From an uncultured Tateyamaria sp. (GTDB lineage: Bacteria; Pseudomonadota; Alphaproteobacteria; Rhodobacterales; Rhodobacteraceae), in assembly GCA_905480645.1 (NCBI GenBank), contig CAJQRC010000031.1, forward strand, positions 1 to 53,016: DNA of 53,016 nucleotides, read 5' to 3'. A program made the translations under genes and the position numbers. The notes under the pieces are model-generated. The model saw only the letters and a list, made by a program, of their open reading frames with translations. It did no database searches and was not told the origin of the DNA. Shown in pieces: positions 46,170 to 53,016 of the stretch. How positions within the stretch are numbered: position 1 is the first letter of the stretch; each line of letters starts with the position of its first letter.

Positions 46170-46178
46170 GGGCTGTGT

Positions 46179-46255
46179 TGGTCGGGCTAGCAGGACTCGA
46201 ACCTGCGACCTTCCGTCCCCCAGACGGACGCGCTACCAGGCTGCGCCATAGCCCG
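46179..46255 (-). tRNA. tRNA-Pro (anticodon GGG)
   Basis: Read on the minus strand, a 7-bp acceptor stem (CGGGCTA / TAGCCCG), a D-arm (GCGC...GCGC), an anticodon stem TCCGT/ACGGA with loop CTGGGGG, a T-arm with GGTTCGAATCC, discriminator A and an encoded CCA end are all present. The loop gives anticodon GGG, reading CCC and CCU. There is no intron. Confidence 0.95.
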
Positions 46256-46322
46256 ACTATGATAGGTTAATAACCGAATTCCAGCTAAGGGCAAGGGGGG
46301 CGGACAAGCTATTGTGCACTGC

Positions 46323-47267
46323 CTATTTCAGGTCTAATTGATCCTTAGTCATTTTGTTTCGCAACACTAATAAACGATTAATCAGTGGTTTAGCAATTTT
46401 TTGCTGTTCGGTACCTAAATTTTTTATCTGCACTAGTTTTACGAAAAGAGAGGTGGAAATATTCATAGATTCCCGTGTAATCTCATCTGGAGTTTTAATA
46501 ACTCTTGGTTTAAGTTTTGAATTGTTGGGTGGTGCGTTAGTTGCGTTTAAAGTTTCATCAGATTTAGGATTATCCTGAAGTCTCGATGCTCGCATGGACG
46601 GAAAACTAATTCTGGCAGAATTTTCGAATTCGTTTTCTGTTTCGGGTGACGGCTCGACGGTGTTTAGTTTAGAAATATCTTCCGAGCTGGATAACGCTTC
46701 GGTCAATATCTTTGCAGGTGTAGTTTTTTCTTGTGATTGCGGTAAATCTTGCGGTGTTACTGGCGCTTTGGGGTTTTCCTCGAAAATTTTGTTATGGTAA
46801 TTTTGTTTTGTCCTCTGTTTTTGATCCAGCTCCCAGTCTGCTTTGGGAATTTGTGGCTCCGGAATTGTATTAGGCTTATTTGTTAAAGGAAATGGTGACA
46901 CGCTACTGACGCTGTGATTGTGTTCAGGTTCCGCCACAATAAAACTTGCTTCTTTTACTATTTCCTCGGCTGCCTGAGATACTGTTGTACCTTCGAGTGG
47001 GGCAGACATATCCAACACATGAGCTATTCCCTCTTCACGTAATAATTTCTGCACGCCTTTGATAGTTAGCCCGTCACCGTGTAATAATTTACGGATACCC
47101 CCTATGAGCAACATGTCTGCAGGCCGATAATACCGTCGCCCTCCAGCTCTCTTAATAGGTTTGATTTGGGTAAACTTACTTTCCCAAAATCTTAGAACGT
47201 GCGTTTGTACGCCTAGCCAGTCAGCTACTTCTGAAATAGTTCGAAATGCTTCGGCAGATTTAGACAT
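46323..47267 (-). CDS. MerR-family transcriptional regulator next to ihfA
   Basis: The N-terminal winged helix-turn-helix reads [27 protein letters not shown], then [39 protein letters not shown] long Ser/Pro/Thr-rich low-complexity region and a C-terminal helix ([16 protein letters not shown] to [12 protein letters not shown]) follow. There is no metal-binding cysteine pattern. The ATG at 47267 is four bases after the ihfA stop. The ihfA-merR pairing recurs in Alphaproteobacteria; the target genes are unknown. A decayed relative lies at 10664-10760. Confidence 0.9.
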   Translation of the reverse strand: MSKSAEAFRTISEVADWLGVQTHVLRFWESKFTQIKPIKRAGGRRYYRPADMLLIGGIRKLLHGDGLTIKGVQKLLREEGIAHVLDMSAPLEGTTVSQAAEEIVKEASFIVAEPEHNHSVSSVSPFPLTNKPNTIPEPQIPKADWELDQKQRTKQNYHNKIFEENPKAPVTPQDLPQSQEKTTPAKILTEALSSSEDISKLNTVEPSPETENEFENSARISFPSMRASRLQDNPKSDETLNATNAPPNNSKLKPRVIKTPDEITRESMNISTSLFVKLVQIKNLGTEQQKIAKPLINRLLVLRNKMTKDQLDLK

Positions 47268-47271
47268 CAGC

Positions 47272-47574
47272 TCACGACTTATTGCCGGAAACAACGCGAT
47301 CTTTCATCAAATGGGAAGGTCGGAATGTCAGAACACGACGTGGATTAATAGGAACTTCTTCGCCAGTTTTTGGATTGCGGCCTATACGGGCTGTTTTGTT
47401 TCGAACTGAAAAAGTACCAAAGGAAGAAATTTTGACCTGCTCACCCGTTACAAGCGAATCTGACATATGTTCCAACACACTTTCTACCAGCTGTGCACTC
47501 TCATTTCTGGAAAGTCCAACTTCGCGGAATACCGCTTCACTCAAATCAATCCGTGTTAACGTTTTTTCAGCCAT
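47272..47574 (-). CDS. ihfA: Integration host factor subunit alpha
   Basis: This DNA-bending architectural protein works as a heterodimer with IhfB. The ATG at 47574 follows AAGGGA and yields [20 protein letters not shown]. The DNA-binding beta arm reads [29 protein letters not shown] and the Pro wedge is in RNPKTG. The length of 100 residues is normal. It is cotranscribed with the MerR gene and follows fabH on the same strand after about 115 bases. Confidence 0.95.
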   Translation of the reverse strand: MAEKTLTRIDLSEAVFREVGLSRNESAQLVESVLEHMSDSLVTGEQVKISSFGTFSVRNKTARIGRNPKTGEEVPINPRRVLTFRPSHLMKDRVVSGNKS

Positions 47575-47690
47575 ATTTAATCCCTTTTCCTTAAACATAG
47601 GACCGTACTAAATTATGAGTCAATGTGAATGATTTCCAGAAGACCAAAAAGGTGATAATCCACCTAGTCTATGGCAAAATTTAGCTTAAA

Positions 47691-48662
47691 TCACCACCTC
47701 AACACTACCGCCCCCCAGGCTAAGCCTCCGCCAATCGCTTCAGTTACCAATACATCACCTCGTTTGATTTGTCCGCGATCTCGTGCGACAGACATAGCCA
47801 GTGGGATTGATGCGGCTGAAGTATTCCCATGATCCTGTACTGTAACCACCACACGATCCATCGGTAGATTCATTTTTTTAGCTGTGCCTTGTATAATGCG
47901 AATATTCGCTTGATGTGGTACTATCCAATCTACTTCGTTTGTGCTGACCTTGGCAGATTTTAAGGCATTATTTGCTGTTGAGGCAAGTTTTTCCACTGCG
48001 TGGCGAAATACCTGGTTTCCCTGCATTCTTAGATAGCCGGTGCTACCAGTGCTCACTCCCCCATCGACATACAACAAATCGCGGAAGCGACCGTCCGAAT
48101 TCAAGTCTGTTGATAGAATTCCTCTATCGGACGGTCCCCCATTCCCATCTTGAGCCTCTAGAATTAAAGCTCCAGCGCCATCTCCAAAAAGTACGGAGGT
48201 TGTTCTGTCTGACCAATCTATTATTTTACTAAATGTTTCGGCGCCAATCACTAATACCCGATTTGCTTGGCCTGATGTAATTAATGCGTTAGCATTCGCT
48301 AGAGCGTAAATAAACCCAGCGCAGACAGCTTGAATATCAAAAGCAAAGCCTTGTGTCATACCTAATTGATGCTGAACCATGGTGGCTGCTGAGGGAAAAG
48401 TGAAATCTGCGGTTGAGGTGGCTAGAACAATGGCGTCAAGATCGTTAGCCTCACAACCTGAGTCTTGGAGTGCAGCACGGGCCGCTTCGGTAGCCATTGA
48501 TGATGTTGTATCGTTTTCAGTCGCAAAATGCCGACGTTCGATCCCAGAGCGAGAGCGAATCCATTCGTCTGTGGTATCAATTGTTGCCTCGAACTCGTTA
48601 TTTTCTACAATGCGTTTTGGCAAGTAATGCCCAACTCCACAAACTACGGCTCGCACAGTCAT
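47691..48662 (-). CDS. fabH: 3-oxoacyl-[ACP] synthase III
   Basis: FabH starts fatty-acid synthesis by condensing acetyl-CoA with malonyl-ACP. The catalytic triad is Cys114 (IQAVCAGFIYA), His in IVPHQANIRII and Asn in QDHGNTSAASIP. The length of 323 residues is normal. The start ATG 48662 overlaps the plsX stop (ATGA), so translation of the two is coupled. Confidence 0.97.
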   Translation of the reverse strand: MTVRAVVCGVGHYLPKRIVENNEFEATIDTTDEWIRSRSGIERRHFATENDTTSSMATEAARAALQDSGCEANDLDAIVLATSTADFTFPSAATMVQHQLGMTQGFAFDIQAVCAGFIYALANANALITSGQANRVLVIGAETFSKIIDWSDRTTSVLFGDGAGALILEAQDGNGGPSDRGILSTDLNSDGRFRDLLYVDGGVSTGSTGYLRMQGNQVFRHAVEKLASTANNALKSAKVSTNEVDWIVPHQANIRIIQGTAKKMNLPMDRVVVTVQDHGNTSAASIPLAMSVARDRGQIKRGDVLVTEAIGGGLAWGAVVLRW

Positions 48663-49750
48663 TTTTGTGTTTCCTCAGTAGGCTGGGTCACTCCTGCCAC
48701 TCGTGCGGCTAGCTTCTCGTTAAAGCCAAGCTCTGAAAGTTGCGCTGCAAGCTTTAAAGCTGCAGACACTCCGGTTGCGTCTGCGCCACCATGGGATTTT
48801 ACCACAGTACCGTTCAGGCCTAAAAAAACACCACCGTTTACACGGCGCGGATCTATTCGTAACTTTAATCGTTGGAGTGAAGTATAAGCGAGTAAAGACG
48901 CCAGACGCGATAAAAGTGAATAACTAAAAGCCTGCCTTAGTAACGTACCGATGAGGCTAGCAGTACCTTCACCGGTTTTAATTGCTACATTGCCTGTAAA
49001 TCCGTCTGTTATGATGACATCCGCCACGTCTTTGGGAAGATCTCCCCCCTCAACAAAACCAATAAAATCAAAATCTGCAGCATCAGCTTGTGCACCTATC
49101 AAATCGTAGGCTTCCTTTAACTCTGCACGACCTTTGTGCTCTTCTGTTCCAACGTTTAGTAAGCCAATTCTCGGACGGTGTACATTCATTCCATTGCGTG
49201 AATAAGAAGCTCCCATTAAAGCATAACATAACAAATCATCCGCGTCAGCGCGGATGTCTGCGCCAACATCTAGCAATACATTGAAACCTTGGGGGTTCAG
49301 GCTGGGCCACAGTACCGCTATCGCAGGGCGTTTGACTCCCGGCAATTTTCGTAATCGAATCATCGACATTGCCATCAATGCTCCAGTGTTCCCGCAGCTG
49401 ACCGCCACTGAAGCTTCCCCAGTTCGGACAGATTCAATTGCTGACCACATTGATGTGTCAGTCCCAGTGCGAACAGCTTGACTCGGTTTGTCCTCCATCG
49501 ACACTATATCACTAGCATGGCGGATTTCACATCTTCCGACGAGTTCTTTGCGTCGTTTAACTAGTTGTTGTAATAATTCGGTTGGTCCATGGAGTATAAA
49601 ACCAAGACGCGAATTCTTTTTTGCCGAGATAGCACAACCCGCCACTATGGAGGCAGGTCCATCATCGCTTCCCATGGCGTCTACAGAAATCATGATTGGA
49701 AAGGACAACTGCCCAGTCTGATCGGCCTGATTTTTTTTTATGGCCGCCAT
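48659..49750 (-). CDS. plsX: Phosphate acyltransferase
   Basis: PlsX makes acyl-phosphate from acyl-ACP, which PlsY uses for phosphatidic acid synthesis. ISVDAMGSDDGPASIVAG, VSMEDKPSQAVR, VSCGNTGALMA, DVGADIRADADDLLCYALMG and VIITDGFTGNVAIK are family blocks. The usual DAMGGD is DAMGSD here. The start is uncertain: ATG 49750 gives 363 residues and ATG 49693 gives 344, neither with a clear ribosome-binding site. It lies 35 bases after rpmF, as in many bacteria. Confidence 0.95.
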   Translation of the reverse strand: MAAIKKNQADQTGQLSFPIMISVDAMGSDDGPASIVAGCAISAKKNSRLGFILHGPTELLQQLVKRRKELVGRCEIRHASDIVSMEDKPSQAVRTGTDTSMWSAIESVRTGEASVAVSCGNTGALMAMSMIRLRKLPGVKRPAIAVLWPSLNPQGFNVLLDVGADIRADADDLLCYALMGASYSRNGMNVHRPRIGLLNVGTEEHKGRAELKEAYDLIGAQADAADFDFIGFVEGGDLPKDVADVIITDGFTGNVAIKTGEGTASLIGTLLRQAFSYSLLSRLASLLAYTSLQRLKLRIDPRRVNGGVFLGLNGTVVKSHGGADATGVSAALKLAAQLSELGFNEKLAARVAGVTQPTEETQK

Positions 49751-49785
49751 TGGGGTTAAGACCGACTTATTCTCTACGTTGCTCT

Positions 49786-49992
49786 TCAGGCTGCGTCATC
49801 TTCCAAGTCAACCTCTTCAGTCATTACTATAATTTCGTTATCATCATAATGCCCACACGCCGCACAAACGTGGTGGGGGCGTTTCAGCTCTCCACAGTTT
49901 GGGCATTCATTAGGATTAGCGGGGGTTAAGCTATCGTGGCCGCGACGATTGTTGCGGCGCGATTTGGACACTTTGTTTTGTTGCACAGCCAT
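49786..49992 (-). CDS. rpmF: 50S ribosomal protein L32
   Basis: The 68-residue protein has the L32 N-terminus [20 protein letters not shown] and a zinc ribbon with C30, C33, C43 and C46, so it is the zinc-containing form. AAAGG precedes the ATG. The tail is acidic and slightly longer than average. It heads the plsX-fabH-ihfA run and follows yceD, the usual order. Confidence 0.97.
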   Translation of the reverse strand: MAVQQNKVSKSRRNNRRGHDSLTPANPNECPNCGELKRPHHVCAACGHYDDNEIIVMTEEVDLEDDAA

Positions 49993-50205
49993 TGGAATGG
50001 GCCTTTAGTTTCTGAGCAGCGCCGCTATGTCGCGGGTGCATGTTTCATAATGCCCGTTTCGTGGGCGTTTAATAGCTCTTAGTATGAGCCGCTAGTTTGA
50101 TTAAGTCGTTGTATGGTGCGTTTAGGCAATGCCCTAGCGTAAGTCCAATGCAAAAATTCCTAAAAAAGCAAAAATACGCAATTTTATATTCTATGCAAGG
50201 GGAAA

Positions 50206-50760
50206 TCAGGTATCGAAATTTCCTTTTAACTTATCTTTTAGGTCTGAGAGACCAGCAAATGGTTTCATAGCCTGTTCTGTTAACGGTTCTAAGCCTGGTT
50301 CGGTTAAAACTGTTTCTTCTAATGAAGCACCGTGTGCCCGCGGATATGTTGGTAATGCTAAGCTTAAAGATTCAATTAAAACAGCTTCTGGGTCTATCCA
50401 CTTACCTAATGATTCAAACTCATCATCTCCGGTCATTTCAACTTCTGGCGATTTTATTTGCTCATAATCGTATAAATATATTCTACAAACAGGAACATCA
50501 ATGCGCGTGATTACAGGTCTCAATGTAATCCCACAGGGTTGGGTAACTGTGGCTCCTAATTTGCCAGTAAGCATCCAGTCTCGTACGGCATGGCTTTGTA
50601 TTTCTCCATAAAATCGCAATTTTCGTATACTTATGAGTTCTAGCATAGTGGATATGGCTGCCAATCCTGAAACATCGGGCTCCAATATAAAAGGTGTAGG
50701 CATGTTCTGTGATAGATCGGCAACCCGCAAAGCTGTGGTGGAAGAAAGTTTTGTCGACAT
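50206..50760 (-). CDS. YceD/DUF177 family protein
   Basis: The 184-residue protein shows the DUF177 core: RFYGEIQSHAVRDWMLTGKLGATVTQPCGITLRPV and an acidic WIDPEAVLIESLSLALPTYPRAHG stretch. The conserved Cys is in the QPCGIT segment. The family is linked to 23S rRNA metabolism and always sits next to rpmF. It is divergent from bamE. Confidence 0.9.
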   Translation of the reverse strand: MSTKLSSTTALRVADLSQNMPTPFILEPDVSGLAAISTMLELISIRKLRFYGEIQSHAVRDWMLTGKLGATVTQPCGITLRPVITRIDVPVCRIYLYDYEQIKSPEVEMTGDDEFESLGKWIDPEAVLIESLSLALPTYPRAHGASLEETVLTEPGLEPLTEQAMKPFAGLSDLKDKLKGNFDT

Positions 50761-50797
50761 ATGAGTATACTTTCGTTTCTTGAAACAGTGAGCAACC

Positions 50798-50827
50798 TTG
50801 AGTAAGTCGGGATAAAGGCCCTATGTT
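50798..50827 (+). promoter_or_regulatory. Putative bamE promoter
   Basis: TTGAGT (50798-50803) and TATGTT (50822-50827) are spaced 18 bases apart, 36 bases ahead of the bamE start. Both match the sigma-70 consensus only partly. The -10 overlaps the inverted ACATAGGGCCTTTAT element for yceD, so the two divergent promoters may compete. Confidence 0.4.
50812..50826 (-). promoter_or_regulatory. TAGGGCC element, yceD copy
   Basis: On the minus strand ACATAGGGCCTTTAT points toward yceD, 52 bases from its start. An exact copy on the plus strand at 51382-51396 points toward the uup-type gene, and TATATAGGGCCTC is at the ilvIH initiation region. It probably marks a transcription start region; that is inference. 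Confidence 0.45.
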
Positions 50828-50862
50828 GCAAGAGCAAGGGGCAGAAAGAAAGTGGAGCCTAT

Positions 50863-51297
50863 ATGTGGACCTTAGCTAGATTTGTCACACTGGCAGTTGT
50901 AATTACTACTGCGGGTTGCACACCTACTTATCGAAATCATGGTTATATCCCGCCTGAGGAAGAACTACAAAAGCTCGCCGTCGGAGTCGATACGCGCGCA
51001 ACGGTTGAGAGTTCCGTAGGGCCACCTACTGCTGGCGGCGTGCTCAGCGGTGGTGATTTTTATTATGTTCGCAGCCGCACAAAAACAGTTGGCATGCGCG
51101 AAACCAGAGAGATTAATAGGCAGGTTCTGGCAATTTCCTTTGATTCGCGTGGTGTTGTAAGGAACATTGAACGATTTGGTTTAAAAAATGGGAGGGTAGT
51201 TCCCTTAACACGTCGTGTTACAGCAAGCGGAGTGTCTGATACTTCTCTCCTAAGGCAGTTAACTGGAAACATTGGAAGGGTCAGTCCATCCATGTAA
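50863..51297 (+). CDS. bamE: Outer membrane protein assembly factor BamE (SmpA/OmlA)
   Basis: BamE is a small lipoprotein of the BAM complex. A signal peptide ends in TTAGC with lipidated Cys19 (the lipobox -3 residue is Thr, slightly unusual). The mature part shows NHGYIPPEEELQKLAVGVDT, the VESSVGPPTAGGVLSGGDFYYV block and a typical C-terminal VVRNIERFG. The length of 144 residues fits. It is divergent from yceD, a conserved arrangement. Confidence 0.92.
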   Translation: MWTLARFVTLAVVITTAGCTPTYRNHGYIPPEEELQKLAVGVDTRATVESSVGPPTAGGVLSGGDFYYVRSRTKTVGMRETREINRQVLAISFDSRGVVRNIERFGLKNGRVVPLTRRVTASGVSDTSLLRQLTGNIGRVSPSM

Positions 51298-51381
51298 CCT
51301 CTTATTACTTTTAAGTGTGTCCAATGATAAATATAGATGCACAAAGGTGTCGGCTTGAAATAGCTGTTTTTATGTTGTGTT

Positions 51382-51396
51382 ACATAGGGCCTTTAT
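51382..51396 (+). promoter_or_regulatory. TAGGGCC element, uup copy
   Basis: ACATAGGGCCTTTAT on the plus strand is an exact 15-base copy, in opposite orientation, of the element in front of yceD. TTGAAA lies about 19 bases upstream of TTACAT and could be the -35. It precedes the ABC-F gene by 45 bases. Confidence 0.45.
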
Positions 51397-51441
51397 TACG
51401 ATCTGGTTGACGCCTTTGCCTGAAGATATTAGCTGATAATA

Positions 51442-53016
51442 ATGGCGCGCGCACCCCTTCTGCAACTTTCAGATGTTGCCCTGACATTTGGGGGCAATCC
51501 AGTATTTAGTGACATATCCCTTGTTGTGCAGCCTAGCGATAGAATAGCCCTAGTTGGTCGCAATGGCTCTGGTAAATCCACGTTAATGAAAGTGATGGCT
51601 GGGATTGTGGATACTGATCGTGGTTCAATTGTCAAAGGGGCAGGTGTTTCTGTCGGATACATGGAACAAGATCCGGATTTATCAAATTTTGTTACTCTGG
51701 GTGATTTTGCAATGCAGAACCTAGAATCCTCTGAGACTTATAAAGTAGAACGTGCAGGGGAAGGTCTTAAGCTCGATCTGAGTCTGCCAGTTAAAACAGC
51801 GTCTGGCGGTGAGCGACGTCGCGCAGCATTAGCTCGTTTGATGGCTGAAGCGCCTGATTTGATGCTCTTGGACGAGCCAACAAACCATTTGGACATTGAA
51901 GCTATTGGCTGGCTCGAATCAGAGCTGAAGGCAACGCGAGCAGGGTTTCTTTTAATTTCGCACGATAGAGCATTCTTACGTGAGCTTTCCAGAGCAACCT
52001 TATGGATTGATAGATCAAAGATTCGCAGAATAGAGAAAGGATTTGGTAGCTTCGAAGCATGGCGGGACACTACGTGGGAAGAAGAAGATTCTCAACGCCA
52101 TAAGCTTAATCGAAAAATTAAATCGGAATCACGATGGGCGGTAGAGGGTATTTCGGCACGTCGAAAAAGAAATCAGGGCCGAGTTAGGGCTTTGCAAGAT
52201 TTACGCGCGGAGCGAGCGTCTCAGATTACTCGTCAACGAACAGCAGCAATGGCATTAGATGCTGGGCCACAATCTGGTCGAAAGGTTATAGAAGCGAGGG
52301 AAATATCAAAACGTTTTGATGGCAAAATTATTCTTGAACCATTTTCATTGAAAGTTCAACGTGGTGATAGAATTGCTTTTGTTGGTCCAAATGGTGTTGG
52401 CAAAACAACATTACTTAATATGCTTGTAGGAAGAATTGTTCCTGACACTGGATCTGTTACGTTAGGCACAAATTTAGATATTGCCGTATTTGATCAGGCA
52501 CGTGCTCAACTTAACTCTGAAATAAGCCTTTGGGACAGCTTAACCGGTGATCCTGATATGCGTGTAAGTGGTAAGGCTGATCAAGTGATGGTTCGTGGTA
52601 ATCCTAAGCATGTTGTTGGTTATCTAAAAGATTTTTTGTTTGATGAAGCTCAAGTCCGTGCTCCAGTTAAGTCTTTATCTGGTGGTGAAAAGGCACGGTT
52701 GTTACTCGCAAAAATAATGGCTCGGCAAAGCAATTTTTTGGTTCTTGATGAGCCTACCAATGATCTAGATGTAGAAACACTGGATCTTCTACAAGATCTT
52801 TTAGGTCAATACGACGGTACTGTCCTTTTAGTTAGCCATGATAGAGATTTTTTGGATCGTGTGGCTGTGACAACAATTGCTATGGAAGGCGACGGAAAGG
52901 CTGTCGCCTATGCAGGCGGTTGGAGCGATTATCAGCAGCAAAAGGGTAGCAATCAATCTTCTGAAACTATCGCAAAAAATAAGCTTTTTGCTCCTGAGAC
53001 TAAGACTAAGACTAAG
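51442..53016 (+). CDS. uup: ABC-F family ATPase, Uup-like (3' end beyond the window)
   Basis: Two ABC domains are joined by a charged linker. P-loops are GRNGSGKST (residues 39-47) and GPNGVGKTT (from residue 315). Signatures are SGGERRR and SGGEKAR, and Walker B motifs LLDEPTNHLD and LDEPTNDLD. The frame runs 525 codons to the window edge without a stop. The residues near the edge (ETKTKTK) are the expected start of the linker to the C-terminal Uup coiled-coil domain. ABC-F proteins act on ribosomes or on DNA; Uup affects transposon excision and ribosome function in E. coli. No strong ribosome-binding site precedes ATG 51442. Confidence 0.88.
   Translation, partial: MARAPLLQLSDVALTFGGNPVFSDISLVVQPSDRIALVGRNGSGKSTLMKVMAGIVDTDRGSIVKGAGVSVGYMEQDPDLSNFVTLGDFAMQNLESSETYKVERAGEGLKLDLSLPVKTASGGERRRAALARLMAEAPDLMLLDEPTNHLDIEAIGWLESELKATRAGFLLISHDRAFLRELSRATLWIDRSKIRRIEKGFGSFEAWRDTTWEEEDSQRHKLNRKIKSESRWAVEGISARRKRNQGRVRALQDLRAERASQITRQRTAAMALDAGPQSGRKVIEAREISKRFDGKIILEPFSLKVQRGDRIAFVGPNGVGKTTLLNMLVGRIVPDTGSVTLGTNLDIAVFDQARAQLNSEISLWDSLTGDPDMRVSGKADQVMVRGNPKHVVGYLKDFLFDEAQVRAPVKSLSGGEKARLLLAKIMARQSNFLVLDEPTNDLDVETLDLLQDLLGQYDGTVLLVSHDRDFLDRVAVTTIAMEGDGKAVAYAGGWSDYQQQKGSNQSSETIAKNKLFAPETKTKTK
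52999..53016. repeat. ACTAAG tandem repeat in the Uup linker
   Basis: Three exact ACTAAG units, encoding alternating Thr and Lys, reach the window edge and may continue beyond it. They lie in a likely unstructured linker, so copy-number change by multiples of six bases would keep the frame. Confidence 0.7.

Noticed and set aside
48528-48887. Plus-strand frame across the plsX/fabH junction
   Set aside because: It lies antisense to two conserved genes and has no start signal.
1-53016. CRISPR array, prophage, transposase or toxin-antitoxin module
   Set aside because: No spaced direct repeats, integrase, transposase or paired small toxin genes were seen. The lone HNH gene has no partner.

Overview
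The window is a gene-dense, almost entirely chromosomal-core segment of an alphaproteobacterium. Three things point there: a C4-pathway 5-aminolevulinate synthase (hemA), the cluster dgt / argS / SPOR protein / nagZ / scpA / scpB, and the cluster yceD - rpmF - plsX - fabH - ihfA - merR with bamE divergent from yceD. The fairly low G+C, the TRAP transporter and an MttB-family methyltransferase suggest a marine heterotroph, possibly SAR116-like; the genus is inference only. I see no prophage, insertion sequence, CRISPR array or defence island.

Layout. 1-4078: start of a minus-strand gene at the edge, hemA, a RodZ-like HTH membrane protein and ispG. 4281-10595: a DsbA-like thiol oxidoreductase, then amiC, mrcA and prfB. 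10596-13560: a junction holding a decayed MerR gene, then ilvH and ilvI on the minus strand, preceded by a transcription attenuator with a 15-residue Ile/Val-rich leader peptide. 13775-14842: a YdjM-type membrane hydrolase. 15245-19804: a three-gene TRAP transporter. 19918-24652: bpt and an RDD protein (minus), then glnE with a translationally coupled small protein. 24688-27734: an MttB-family methyltransferase and an aminotransferase (minus). 28395-32477: cysS, cimA and an NDUFAF6-like protein. 32474-36904: an MFS transporter (minus), then cobK-like / alkA-like / carboxylesterase genes in overlap, and an HNH endonuclease. 36959-38111: xthA and erpA (minus). 38174-44734: dgt, argS, SPOR, nagZ, scpA, scpB. 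45015-50760 (minus): long-form dCTP deaminase, tRNA-Pro(GGG), merR, ihfA, fabH, plsX, rpmF, yceD. 50863-53016: bamE and a truncated Uup-type ABC-F gene.

How the genes fit together. cimA (citramalate route to 2-oxobutyrate) and ilvIH (acetohydroxyacid synthase) both serve branched-chain amino acid synthesis; the ilv leader suggests control by charged Ile/Val tRNA. amiC, mrcA and nagZ serve cell-wall growth and recycling. plsX and fabH start fatty-acid and phospholipid synthesis next to rpmF. scpAB act in chromosome condensation; cysS, argS, prfB and rpmF in translation.

There is no obvious new multi-gene system. The signals most worth a second look are regulatory or evolutionary: the ilv attenuator, the MerR pseudogene with an in-frame stop, a shared TAGGGCC element oriented toward three transcription units, long dyads upstream of hemA and of the aminotransferase gene, and a GGTTTT tandem repeat.
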